Assembly: GCA_963780795.1 (NCBI GenBank)
Contig: CAWADH010000014.1
Coordinates: 351,097 to 415,096 of the forward strand
Origin: DATJGR01 sp963780795
GTDB lineage: Bacteria > Pseudomonadota > Gammaproteobacteria > Pseudomonadales > Azotimanducaceae
Direction: 5' to 3'
DNA length: 64,000 bases
Below, in pieces: positions 1 through 7,505 of the stretch (position 1 is its first letter; each line of letters opens with the position of its first letter). The translations under genes were made by a program, and so were the position numbers. The notes under the pieces were generated by a model, which saw only the letters and a list, made by a program, of their open reading frames with translations, ran no database searches and had not been told where the DNA came from.

Positions 1-125
1 TCGTCAACTACTCGAGCGATGAGACCCAGAAGATCCTCGGTTGTTCTACCCGCGACATTGAGGGGCGCCTCGGCTATGTGCGGGAGCCCGAGCTGATGCA
101 TCGGGACAACCTGGTGTTGCTTTGA
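1..125 (+). CDS. proB: Glutamate 5-kinase, C-terminal end (partial)
   Basis: Only the last 40 residues lie in the window; the gene begins upstream. The frame runs from base 3 to a TGA at 123-125. The tail VNYSSDETQKIL ... HRDNLVLL matches the end of the PUA domain that closes most bacterial glutamate 5-kinases. The enzyme phosphorylates glutamate in the first step of proline synthesis, and the PUA domain takes part in feedback control by proline. Its position just before rpsT and murJ is the Pseudomonas-type order, which supports the call. The kinase domain cannot be seen, so identification rests on a short tail plus context. Confidence 0.72.
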   Translation, partial: VNYSSDETQKILGCSTRDIEGRLGYVREPELMHRDNLVLL

Positions 126-130
126 TCTTT

Positions 131-397
131 TCAGCCCTGCAGGGCTTTGACTTGCGCATTCATCCGAGCTTTGTGGCGAGCCGCTTTGTGGCGGTGGATG
201 ATTCCCTTCGTGACCATGCCGTCGATCACCGGAATCGCGGCCGTGAGCGCCGCTTGCGCGTCGGCCTTGTTGCCACTCGCAATGGCTGCCTGAGTGCGTT
301 TGATGGACGTCCGTACCATCGAGCGCTGACTCGCGTTCTGACGGCGGCGTTTTTCGCTTTGTCGCGCGCGTTTGCGAGCGGATGCGCTGTTGGCCAA
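131..397 (-). CDS. rpsT: 30S ribosomal protein S20
   Basis: An 88-residue, strongly basic protein starting (L/M)ANSASARKRARQ, the standard S20 opening, and ending in KARMNAQVKALQG. S20 binds 16S rRNA early in small-subunit assembly. The frame stays open well upstream, but homology fixes the start at a TTG (395-397) preceded by a GAGGAG ribosome-binding site. E. coli rpsT also starts with a rare UUG, tied to S20 feedback on its own translation, so the same control may act here (inference). A good promoter lies upstream at 440-468, inside the first codons of the divergent murJ gene. Confidence 0.95.
   Translation of the reverse strand: MANSASARKRARQSEKRRRQNASQRSMVRTSIKRTQAAIASGNKADAQAALTAAIPVIDGMVTKGIIHRHKAARHKARMNAQVKALQG
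133..146 (+). terminator. Short palindrome after proB, possible weak terminator
   Basis: AGCCC (133-137) and GGGCT (142-146) flank TGCA and are followed by TTTGACTT. This could form a 5-bp hairpin with a short U stretch just past the proB stop. It lies inside the last codons of rpsT on the other strand, so coding constraint may explain it. The stem is short and the U-tract poor. Confidence 0.22.
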
Positions 398-439
398 GCT
401 GATCTCCTCGAGGGATTTGGGCGGAAAATGAAGCGCGAC

Positions 440-468
440 AATATGCCGTCGGGGCAGGTAAGTGTCAA
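440..468 (-). promoter_or_regulatory. Sigma-70 promoter for rpsT
   Basis: Read on the minus strand: a perfect -35 TTGACA (463-468), a 17-bp spacer and -10 CATATT (440-445, four of six matches). Transcription would start near 433, leaving a leader of about 36 nt before the TTG start of rpsT. The -35 box overlaps the GTG start codon of murJ at 462-464. Confidence 0.6.
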
Positions 469-2084
469 CCAACGGCGGTGACAATGACGACGCGCGCGAC
501 GGCCGGTCGGCTTCAGCGGCGATAGACGAGGGGCCGCCGGCAGCAGAAACGCAAAACCTCGGGCGCCACGGCAGCGTAGTTGCCGGCATGACGTTCCTAT
601 CGCGCATTTCCGGATTGGTACGCGACATGCTGCTGTCGTACGTCCTCGGCGCGACGCCGACAGCAGACGCCTTCTTCGTAGCGTTCCGGATTCCGAATTT
701 CTTCCGTCGTCTGTTCGCGGAAGGCGCGTTCTCGCAGGCGTTCGTTCCGGTGCTCGCGAGTTATCGCAACAAGGGGCCGATGGAGCAGATGCGCGAGTTC
801 GTCGCCGTGATGGGCGGCAACTTCATCGCGGTGATGACGGCGATGAGTCTGTTCGGCGTCGTGGCTGCGCCGTTGTTCGTGTTCATCTTTGCGCCGGGAT
901 TCCGCGACGATCCGGTGCGGCTCGGCATCACCACGGAGATGTTGCGGATCACGTTCCCGTATCTCGGCTTCATTTCGCTCACGGCATTTGCCGGAGCGTT
1001 GCTGAACAGCTTCCATCGCTACGCGATTCCGGCGTTCACGCCGGTTTGGTTGAACGTCACCATGATCGTCGCCGCGGTGTTCGTTGCGCCGACGTTCGAA
1101 ACACCGGTGATGGCGCTGGCGTGGGGCGTGTTCGCCGCCGGATTGATCCAGTTGCTGTTCCAGCTTCCGGCGCTGCGCGGCATACACATGCTGATACGGC
1201 CTCGCATCGAGTTGAGCCATCCGGGGGTGAGGCGGGTCGGACGACTGATGGTGCCCGCGATCTTTGCCGGATCGGTCAGCCAGATCAACGCGCTGGTCGA
1301 CTCGATGATCGCATCGCTGCTGGCGTCGGGCAGCATTTCCTGGTTGTACTACTCCGACCGGTTGATGGAACTGCCGGTCGGTCTCGTCGCAGTGACCATC
1401 GCGACGGTGCTGCTGCCGAACCTGTCGCGGCTCAGCTCGCGCGGCGACCTGGCTGCGTTCGACCGGACCGTCGACTGGGGCGTGCGCACGTGCCTGCTGT
1501 TCGGCCTGCCGGCAGCTGCGGCATTGCACGTGTTGTCCCTGCCGTTGATGGCGACCGTGTTTTTCCACGGTGCGATGACCGTATTCGACGTGAGAATGGC
1601 GTCCTTGTCGCTGCAGGCATTTGCCGTGGGTTTGCTCGGATTCTGTCTCGTGAAGGTGGCGGCACCTGCGTATTTCGCGCGTGAAGATACACGCACGCCG
1701 TTTCGGATCGCCATCGTGACGGTTGCGTTGAACATCCTTCTGAGCCTCGCGCTGTTTCGCGTGATGGGCCACGTCGGTGTAGCGTTTGCCACCGCCACCG
1801 CCGCGATCGTGCAGTCGTATCTGTTGTTGCGCGGCACGATCCGGCGAGGCCTCTATCGGCCAGGTCGCGCGTTCGCGGTGTTCCTGGCAAAGGTCGTGCT
1901 GGCTACTGCGGCGATGGTGGCGGTGCTCCTGCTGGTGTCACCGACATCCGCGGGCTGGCTGCATCTTTCTGCGCAGGAACGAATGTTCTGGATGGCCGGC
2001 GTGTGTGCGTTGGGCGGGTTCACCTACTTTGCCGTTCTGTTGCTTGCCGGTTTCCGGCCGAGAGACCTGCGCTATCACGTCTGA
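462..2084 (+). CDS. murJ: Lipid II flippase MurJ
   Basis: A 540-residue polytopic membrane protein of the MurJ/MviN family, which flips lipid II across the inner membrane for peptidoglycan synthesis. The diagnostic stretch PNFFRRLFAEGAFSQAFVP lies near residues 75-93, after GMTFLSRISGLVRD, and the rest is a long series of hydrophobic helices consistent with the family's 14 membrane spans. The start is a GTG at 462 with GGGGCAGG upstream. The first 30 or so residues are a polar, low-complexity extension not typical of E. coli MurJ, so translation could begin somewhat later. It is divergent from rpsT and upstream of ribF, as in Pseudomonas. Confidence 0.95.
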   Translation: MSTNGGDNDDARDGRSASAAIDEGPPAAETQNLGRHGSVVAGMTFLSRISGLVRDMLLSYVLGATPTADAFFVAFRIPNFFRRLFAEGAFSQAFVPVLASYRNKGPMEQMREFVAVMGGNFIAVMTAMSLFGVVAAPLFVFIFAPGFRDDPVRLGITTEMLRITFPYLGFISLTAFAGALLNSFHRYAIPAFTPVWLNVTMIVAAVFVAPTFETPVMALAWGVFAAGLIQLLFQLPALRGIHMLIRPRIELSHPGVRRVGRLMVPAIFAGSVSQINALVDSMIASLLASGSISWLYYSDRLMELPVGLVAVTIATVLLPNLSRLSSRGDLAAFDRTVDWGVRTCLLFGLPAAAALHVLSLPLMATVFFHGAMTVFDVRMASLSLQAFAVGLLGFCLVKVAAPAYFAREDTRTPFRIAIVTVALNILLSLALFRVMGHVGVAFATATAAIVQSYLLLRGTIRRGLYRPGRAFAVFLAKVVLATAAMVAVLLLVSPTSAGWLHLSAQERMFWMAGVCALGGFTYFAVLLLAGFRPRDLRYHV

Positions 2085-2099
2085 TCGCGCGGCCGTGCG

Positions 2100-2105
2100 T
2101 ATAAT
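2100..2105 (+). promoter_or_regulatory. -10 element ahead of ribF
   Basis: A perfect TATAAT sits 43 bp before the ribF ATG, in the short gap after murJ. No convincing -35 box is present at 16-18 bp upstream. Six-base GC arms (GCGCGG / CCGCGC) flank it. It probably drives ribF-lspA-fkpB. Confidence 0.4.
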
Positions 2106-2147
2106 GCGACCGCGCGCCTGCTCACACTCCGCTACTTCGGGTCATCG

Positions 2148-3080
2148 ATGGAGATCATTCGCGGCTTACACAACATCCGTCCTGAACACCGGGGATGCGT
2201 CGCGACGATCGGCAACTTCGACGGCGTGCATCACGGTCACCAGCTGCTGCTCGCGCACTTGAATGCGAAGCGCGACGAGCTTGCCGCGCCCAGCGTGCTG
2301 ATCACGTTCGAGCCGCTGCCGCGCGAGTACTTCGGCGGTGGCGTGAAGCCGGGCCGGCTCACGAGATTTCGAGAGAAAGTGACGCTGCTGATGCGCACCG
2401 GCATCGATCGGATGATCTGTCTGCCGTTCAACGAGCAGGTGTCGCAAATCACCGCGACGTCGGTCATCGAGGATTTCCTGGTCGGCCAACTCGGCGTGCG
2501 CTACGTCGTCGTCGGCGACGACTTCCGTTTCGGCCGCGGCCGCGAGGGCGACTATGCGATGTTGAAACGAGGCGGCGATCGCCTTGGATTCGACGTGAGC
2601 CACATCGGCACGCTGACGTTCGATCACGAACGGGTCTCGAGTTCGCGCATTCGCGAAGCGCTCGCGGCCGGCGACATCACGCTCGCCGAGAAGTTGCTCG
2701 GGCACCGTTTCTTCATCATGGGTCACGTGATCTATGGTCGACAGCTCGGCCGGCAGCTCGGCGTGCCAACCGCGAACATCCGGCTCAACCGCTATCGCGC
2801 GCCGCTCGACGGCGTGTTCGCCGTGACGGTGAGTGGGCTCGATCGAACCTACGAAGGCATTGCGAACGTCGGCATTCGACCGACGATCGGCGGAAAGGAA
2901 CCGTTGCTCGAAGTGCACCTGTTCGACTTCGTCGGCGACATATATGGACATCTGCTAACAGTGAACTTCAGGCGCAAGTTGCGCGACGAACGCCAGTTCG
3001 CGTCGCTCGATGCTCTGAAGACGCAGATTGCTGCCGACATTACAGAGGCGCGGGCGTGGTTCAGGAGAGCGAATGGCTAA
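2148..3080 (+). CDS. ribF: Bifunctional riboflavin kinase / FAD synthetase
   Basis: At 310 residues this is the usual RibF length. It converts riboflavin to FMN and FMN to FAD in the cytoplasm. The N-terminal nucleotidyltransferase carries TIGNFDGVHHGH (residues about 20-31), the HxGH-type site. The C-terminal flavokinase carries GRQLGRQLGVPTANI (about 199-213) and DGVFAV. It begins with ATG at 2148 and its stop overlaps the lspA start by 8 bp. In most gammaproteobacteria ileS separates ribF from lspA; here the two genes overlap, so ileS is cleanly absent from this place. Confidence 0.96.
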   Translation: MEIIRGLHNIRPEHRGCVATIGNFDGVHHGHQLLLAHLNAKRDELAAPSVLITFEPLPREYFGGGVKPGRLTRFREKVTLLMRTGIDRMICLPFNEQVSQITATSVIEDFLVGQLGVRYVVVGDDFRFGRGREGDYAMLKRGGDRLGFDVSHIGTLTFDHERVSSSRIREALAAGDITLAEKLLGHRFFIMGHVIYGRQLGRQLGVPTANIRLNRYRAPLDGVFAVTVSGLDRTYEGIANVGIRPTIGGKEPLLEVHLFDFVGDIYGHLLTVNFRRKLRDERQFASLDALKTQIAADITEARAWFRRANG

Positions 3081-3555
3081 GTGGCTTGCATTGGCCGGTG
3101 TCGTTTGGATACTCGACCGGCTCACGAAGATCATCGTCAATACCTCGTTGGCCCTGGGGCAGGAAGTGTCGGTGTTGCCGATCTTCAGCTGGGTGCGCCT
3201 GCACAACGAGGGCGCAGCATTCAGTTTTCTCGCGACTCAGAGCGGCTGGCAGCGGTGGCTGCTGGTCGCTCTTGCGGTCGCGTTTTCGATCTATCTGTTG
3301 ATCGAGCTTCGCCGCATGCCCGCCGCCGACAGGCTGTTGGGATGTGCTTATGGCTTTGTGTTGGGCGGTGCGCTCGGCAACCTGTGGGATCGAGCGGTGC
3401 ACGGATACGTGGTCGACTTTGCGTTGGCCCACTACGGCGAGCATTACTTCCCGGCGTTCAACGTTGCCGACTCGGCGATTTCGATCGGCGCCGTGCTGTG
3501 GATTGCGTCGATGTTGCGTGACTCTCGCCGCGAGCGAGCGGCGCGCACGACTTGA
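3073..3555 (+). CDS. lspA: Lipoprotein signal peptidase
   Basis: A 160-residue membrane protease that removes signal peptides from prolipoproteins after lipid attachment. Family motifs are present: ILDRLTK near the N-terminus, HNEGAAFSFL in the middle, and the two catalytic-aspartate segments GALGNLWDRAVHGYVVDF and FNVADSAI. Four hydrophobic segments fit the known topology. The frame is open further upstream, but ATG 3073, overlapping the ribF stop by 8 bp, gives the standard start MAKWLALAG. BamD (17611-18579) is one likely substrate in this window. Confidence 0.96.
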   Translation: MAKWLALAGVVWILDRLTKIIVNTSLALGQEVSVLPIFSWVRLHNEGAAFSFLATQSGWQRWLLVALAVAFSIYLLIELRRMPAADRLLGCAYGFVLGGALGNLWDRAVHGYVVDFALAHYGEHYFPAFNVADSAISIGAVLWIASMLRDSRRERAARTT

Positions 3556-3562
3556 TCCGCCA

Positions 3563-4000
3563 ATGACCGCTGTTGGCCCGGATACCCGCGTTACGCTGCA
3601 CTTTTCCATCCTGCTCGAGAGCGGCGAGGAGGTCGACTCGACCCGAAGGTCGCGACCGGCGACGTTCACGGTAGGCGACGGAAATCTGCTGCCGGGATTC
3701 GAGCGCGCGTTGTTCGGGCTGTCGGCGGGTGCCGACGAGCAGTTGCACATCGCGGCCGCGGATGCCTTCGGAGAGCAGCGCGAAGAAAACCTGCGCTTCA
3801 TGCCGATCGCACAGTTTTCGGCGGAGGTGGTGCCCGAACCCGGCCTCGTGGTGTCGTTTGCCGGGCCGGGAGGCGACTTGCCGGGGGTGGTTCGGTCGGT
3901 CGAAGGCGACCTCGTGGTGGTCGACTTCAACCATCCGTTGGCCGGTAAGAACCTGATCTTCGATGTCTCGATCCTGAAGGTCGAGCCGATCCCCCATTGA
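3563..4000 (+). CDS. fkpB: FKBP-type peptidyl-prolyl isomerase (SlpA/FkpB type)
   Basis: A 145-residue protein with an FKBP core interrupted by an insert-in-flap domain, the SlpA-type layout. Recognisable segments are VTLHFSILLESGEEVDST, GNLLPGFERALFGL, then FVPIAQF-like FMPIAQFSAEVVPEPG and DFNHPLAGKNLIFDV. It catalyses proline isomerisation and has chaperone activity. The start chosen is the ATG seven bases after the lspA stop; upstream in-frame sequence is antisense-like junk inside lspA. In pseudomonads this gene is followed by ispH, which is not present here. Confidence 0.9.
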   Translation: MTAVGPDTRVTLHFSILLESGEEVDSTRRSRPATFTVGDGNLLPGFERALFGLSAGADEQLHIAAADAFGEQREENLRFMPIAQFSAEVVPEPGLVVSFAGPGGDLPGVVRSVEGDLVVVDFNHPLAGKNLIFDVSILKVEPIPH

Positions 4001-4060
4001 TGTCTACCTGCCGCGCGGTTTCCACTCATCGGTCGATTCCGACCGTTCGGCGGGGGCCGG

Positions 4061-4089
4061 TTGGGCCGTGGAAAGACCGCCGATACAGT
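4061..4089 (+). promoter_or_regulatory. Possible promoter for the minor-pilin operon
   Basis: TTGGGC (4061-4066), a 17-bp spacer and TACAGT (4084-4089) lie 42 bp before the pilE ATG. Matches are three and four of six, so this is tentative. No sigma-54 type GG-N10-GC element was recognised in the same gap, although the operon neighbours pilR. Confidence 0.28.
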
Positions 4090-4130
4090 CCGGCAGGGCC
4101 AATAACCGTAGGGCAGGTGAAGGCAGAAGT

Positions 4131-4562
4131 ATGCGTACCCGCGGATTCACTCTGATCGAGTTGCTCGTGGCGCTCGCCATCATGGCGATCATTTCGGCGG
4201 TTGCCGTGCCTATATATCGTGAATACAGCGTTCGGACCCAACGGACGAACGCCGAGAAGGACCTGATGCTGTGTGCACAGAGCCTCGAACGGCTGGCCAG
4301 CGCGACGTTTACGTACGCCGGACATGTCGGCGGCGCTGACACCGGGGCGGTTACCGCGAACATCTGCATACCGACCACGACTATGTATTCGATCGTGGTG
4401 ACGGCCGCGGATGCGAACACGTTCACGATTCGCGCCACACCCACATCGGGACCGGTCATGGGGAACGGCATCCTCGAAGTCGATGCGAGTGGGGCGCAGC
4501 GGTGGGACCGAAACAACGATGGGGACTTTGGTGACGCGAACGAAACGGGGTGGGCGCACTGA
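4131..4562 (+). CDS. pilE: Type IV pilin PilE (minor pilin)
   Basis: A 143-residue class III signal (type IV prepilin) protein. The leader MRTRG is short and basic, cleavage falls before FTLIELLVALAIMAII, and Glu at +5 of the mature protein is present. The C-terminal DRNNDGDFGDANE resembles a calcium-binding loop. PilE is a minor pilin that primes and is incorporated into the pilus. ATG 4131 is preceded by AGGTGAAGG. In P. aeruginosa pilE ends the fimU-pilE operon; here it is first, with a 170-bp gap before the next gene, so it could be transcribed separately. Confidence 0.9.
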   Translation: MRTRGFTLIELLVALAIMAIISAVAVPIYREYSVRTQRTNAEKDLMLCAQSLERLASATFTYAGHVGGADTGAVTANICIPTTTMYSIVVTAADANTFTIRATPTSGPVMGNGILEVDASGAQRWDRNNDGDFGDANETGWAH

Positions 4563-4749
4563 TCTGGGGACGTTCGGCCGGCGGGACCCGGTCGACGCTA
4601 CATTCGATTTACACCGCTCATCCGTCAGGAACCTTCCATTCATCGGCGTTCGCTTTTATCGCGCCGACGCTTCCATAGACTGGCTCGCGACCCGTCATGG
4701 GCAGTAGCGATGCCGGTTCTGAACCGACCATCGGGTGAGTGACGAGGAT

Positions 4750-5304
4750 ATGAAACGAACCGCTGAATCATTCGATTCGCAACCGCGCCAACGCGGTATC
4801 ACGATCATCGAGATCATGGTCACGCTCGCCATTGCGGCGGTGCTGATCGGCCTGGCGGTACCGGCGTTCAACGCATTCGTCGCGCAACGCACGCTGACCG
4901 CGCAGGTGAACGATTTCCTGGTGAGTGTGCAGTACGCGCGCAGCGAAGCCGGCCGACGCGGCGCTACGGTATCCGTGCAGGCGATCGACTCGGCCGCCGC
5001 GACGAACGAATGGGGTCCGGGTTGGTGCGTCGTCGTCGGCACGCCCGGCGCGTGTCCCAACGATGGCACCGAGCTGCGCACCTTCACGGCGTTGGGTGCC
5101 AACACGCTTGATGGTGCCGGCGGCCTCGATGGCGTCGGCACGCTGGCGTTCAACTCGCGGGGATTGTTGCTACCACCCGCAGTTGCCGGCACGTTCAATC
5201 TCTGCAATCCGCGAGAGCACGTCGGTCGAGAGATATCGATCAGCGTGATCGGCCGCGTTTCTTCGCGTGAACCTCCTGTAGCTACTTTGGACTGCAACCC
5301 ATGA
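4750..5304 (+). CDS. fimU: GspH/FimT-family minor pseudopilin (FimU position)
   Basis: About 184 residues with a prepilin-like N-terminus: a polar leader, then QRG followed by ITIIEIMVTLAIAAVLIGLAV, with Glu at +5. The +1 residue is Ile rather than the usual Phe or Met. The central GspH-type region has a WCVVVGTPGACPNDG segment with two cysteines. It acts as a minor pilin at the pilus tip complex. The start is uncertain: GTG 4735 is also in frame but lacks an obvious ribosome-binding site, while ATG 4750 has GACGAGG very close. Its position ahead of pilV-pilW-pilX-pilY1 matches fimU. The 5' gap (4563-4749) shows no firm promoter. Confidence 0.8.
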   Translation: MKRTAESFDSQPRQRGITIIEIMVTLAIAAVLIGLAVPAFNAFVAQRTLTAQVNDFLVSVQYARSEAGRRGATVSVQAIDSAAATNEWGPGWCVVVGTPGACPNDGTELRTFTALGANTLDGAGGLDGVGTLAFNSRGLLLPPAVAGTFNLCNPREHVGREISISVIGRVSSREPPVATLDCNP

Positions 5305-5816
5305 CGAACATGAGAAGCGCGCGCGGATTCTCGATGATCGAGCTGCTGGTGGCGGTACTCGTGATGGGTATCGGCGTATTGGGCATAACCGGTCTGCAAA
5401 TGGTGAGCCTGCAGAACAACCGTGGCGCGCTGGTACGCGCCGAAGCCGTGCAGCTCGCGTACGACATGCTCGATCGGGTCCGCGCGAACCCCGGTGCGAA
5501 CTATGGTCCCCTGAACCTGACCACTCCACCGGCCGTTGCGACGAATTGCCATGCTGCCGACTGCACGCAGGCGCAAATGGTCACGTTCGATCAGGCCGTG
5601 TGGAAGTGCTCGCTGGGTTTGTGGAACACGAACGCCAACTGCGTGGCCCTGCGCGACGGAGTCATCCTTCCGCTGGCTGCGAATCAGCCAGGTCTGCCCA
5701 GCGGCGACGGTCAGATCAGGGTGAATGCCGGAACCGGCATCGTCACCATCACAGTGCAATGGCAGGAAGCCAATCAGCCCAATCCGACGTCGATCTCCAT
5801 CGACAGCCAGGGATGA
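5301..5816 (+). CDS. pilV: Type IV pilus minor pilin PilV
   Basis: A 171-residue prepilin-like protein: MTNMRSARG, then FSMIELLVAVLVMGIGVLGITGLQ, a typical PilV start with Glu at +5. The downstream QNNRGALVRAEAVQLAYDMLDRVRANP is the conserved PilV segment. It belongs to the minor-pilin priming complex with FimU, PilW and PilX. The ATG overlaps the fimU stop as ATGA, suggesting coupled translation. Confidence 0.92.
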   Translation: MTNMRSARGFSMIELLVAVLVMGIGVLGITGLQMVSLQNNRGALVRAEAVQLAYDMLDRVRANPGANYGPLNLTTPPAVATNCHAADCTQAQMVTFDQAVWKCSLGLWNTNANCVALRDGVILPLAANQPGLPSGDGQIRVNAGTGIVTITVQWQEANQPNPTSISIDSQG

Positions 5817-5823
5817 CGCGAAC

Positions 5824-6918
5824 ATGAAACGTGCACAGGGCTTCTCGTTGATCGAACTGATGCTGGCGCTGGCGCTGGGCGTCGTCGTCACCGCCGGAAT
5901 CGTCACGTTGTTCGTTGGTAACAACCAGACGTACACCCTGCTGAACGGGCAGTCGCGCATGCAGGAGAACGCGCGATTCGCGGTCGACTTCATCACCCGT
6001 TCTGCACGTGCGGCCGGGTATTTTGGTTGCGACCCGGAGCAGGGAAAGATCTACAAGACGCTCAACGGTGCGTGGAACCAGATTTTCGAGTTCGACGTCA
6101 CCACGCCGATTCAGGCGTTTCACGGTATCAACAACGGCAACAGCATCAATGACTGGACGCCGTCGCTGACGACGCTGCCGCGGGTCGGCTCGGTGGTGGG
6201 ATACATTGCCGCCAACGGTGTCGATGTGGCGCGCCTTCGGCCTCAGAGCGACATACTCGTGTTGCGTCATGTTCAGGTTCCAGGCGCACGCGTGGCTGCG
6301 ATCGTTCAGTCCGACGAAATGAACCCTGCAGTCGAGGTACCCAGCACTGGCAGTCTGGATTTCGCGGCAGGCAATTTCGTTGCGCTCAACAACTGCGAAC
6401 AGGCCACCGTGTTCAGAATCGCGGCAATCGCCGGGCCTGCCACGACTCCGGGAGCAACCGTTACGCTGGCCCGGAATGCCGCGCCAGCGGTAGGACTGGG
6501 CCTGTATCAGAACGCGCCACTTTCGACACTCTCGGCGATGGGGATTCCATACGGTGCGGCGAACGACGCGCAAGGTGCCAGCGTCGGCCGAGTCATGACC
6601 GACATCTACTACGTTGCCCAGGGCACCGGCACGAACAATCGCAATCAGACGCCGTGGTCGCTGTGGCGCAAGACGAGCGAAGACGCACCGGTCGAGCTGA
6701 TACAGGGCATCGAGAACCTGCGGGTTCGATTCGGTGTGGACAAGTTCCCCGCCGACAACATCGCGTCGGCGAACCGTTACGTGACCTTCGATCAGGTCGG
6801 CGGCGACGTCATCCGGGCGTTGCGCCTATCGGTCACCGCGAACAGCGTCGACGTCGTCAACGAAACGGGCACGCCGCTGACGCGCACGTTCAGCCAGACC
6901 ATCAGTTTCCGGAACTAG
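5824..6918 (+). CDS. pilW: Type IV pilus assembly protein PilW
   Basis: A 364-residue protein starting MKRAQG, then FSLIELMLALALGVVVTAGIV with Glu at +5. The next block, FVGNNQTYTLLNGQSRMQENARFAVDFI, is the hallmark of PilW, followed by ARAAGYFGCD. It is a minor pilin of the tip complex that anchors PilY1. The ATG lies 7 bp after the pilV stop. Open sequence upstream in the same frame is inside pilV and is not counted. Confidence 0.93.
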   Translation: MKRAQGFSLIELMLALALGVVVTAGIVTLFVGNNQTYTLLNGQSRMQENARFAVDFITRSARAAGYFGCDPEQGKIYKTLNGAWNQIFEFDVTTPIQAFHGINNGNSINDWTPSLTTLPRVGSVVGYIAANGVDVARLRPQSDILVLRHVQVPGARVAAIVQSDEMNPAVEVPSTGSLDFAAGNFVALNNCEQATVFRIAAIAGPATTPGATVTLARNAAPAVGLGLYQNAPLSTLSAMGIPYGAANDAQGASVGRVMTDIYYVAQGTGTNNRNQTPWSLWRKTSEDAPVELIQGIENLRVRFGVDKFPADNIASANRYVTFDQVGGDVIRALRLSVTANSVDVVNETGTPLTRTFSQTISFRN

Positions 6919-6929
6919 GTGATCGCACC

Positions 6930-7457
6930 ATGAAAAATCAGCGAGGGGTCGCCCTCTTCATCAGCCTGGTGCTGCTGCTCGTGCTGACGATCATCGGGGT
7001 TTCGGCGGTGCAGACCACGAGCATGGAAGAGCGCATGGCGCGCAACACGCACGACAGCGTGCTGGCGTTCGAAGCCGCCGAAGTCGCTCTGCGCAGCGGC
7101 GAAACGTTCCTGCGCAACAACGTCAACACGACGGCGCTGTTTCCGCCAGGGGGCAACAATGGCCTGTGGAAGGCATCCAACTACGGGCAAGCGGAGCGGT
7201 GGGAGCAGGCGAACATCTGGACTGGCGCGAACAGCGTGGTCGTTCCTGCCAATACGATCGCGGGTGTTGCGGAGCAACCCCGCTACATCATCGAGTTCGT
7301 TGCGACGGTGCAGCGCGCCGAGAACCCGTATCTGCTGGGTACCGCCGCAAACACCGGCGACGACCAAATCCAGATTTTCCGGATCACCGCGCGCGGCATC
7401 GGTGGTACCACGAATGCTCGGGTGCTGCTGCAAAGCACCTTCGGCCTGATTTTCTAG
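6930..7457 (+). CDS. pilX: Type IV pilus assembly protein PilX
   Basis: A 175-residue PilX-family protein: MKNQRGVALFISLVLLLVLTIIGV, then the conserved TTSMEERMARNTHDSVLAFEAAE segment. Unlike other minor pilins, PilX proteins keep RGVAL at the cleavage region and usually lack the +5 Glu, as here. It works with PilV, PilW and PilY1 at the pilus tip. It begins 11 bp after pilW. Confidence 0.92.
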   Translation: MKNQRGVALFISLVLLLVLTIIGVSAVQTTSMEERMARNTHDSVLAFEAAEVALRSGETFLRNNVNTTALFPPGGNNGLWKASNYGQAERWEQANIWTGANSVVVPANTIAGVAEQPRYIIEFVATVQRAENPYLLGTAANTGDDQIQIFRITARGIGGTTNARVLLQSTFGLIF

Positions 7458-7505
7458 AGTGAACCGATGCGACTGACGGCAGTCGCACCAGGAGGTCTGT
7501 TTGTG

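Noticed and set aside
4563..4749. Sigma-54 promoter before fimU driven by the nearby PilR
   Set aside because: No GG-N10-GC pair at the right spacing was found in this gap or before pilE.
7467..7505. ATG 7467 as the pilY1 start
   Set aside because: AGGAGG at 7490-7495 serves GTG 7503 or ATG 7506, which place a proper signal peptide at the N-terminus. The upstream ATG has no good ribosome-binding site.
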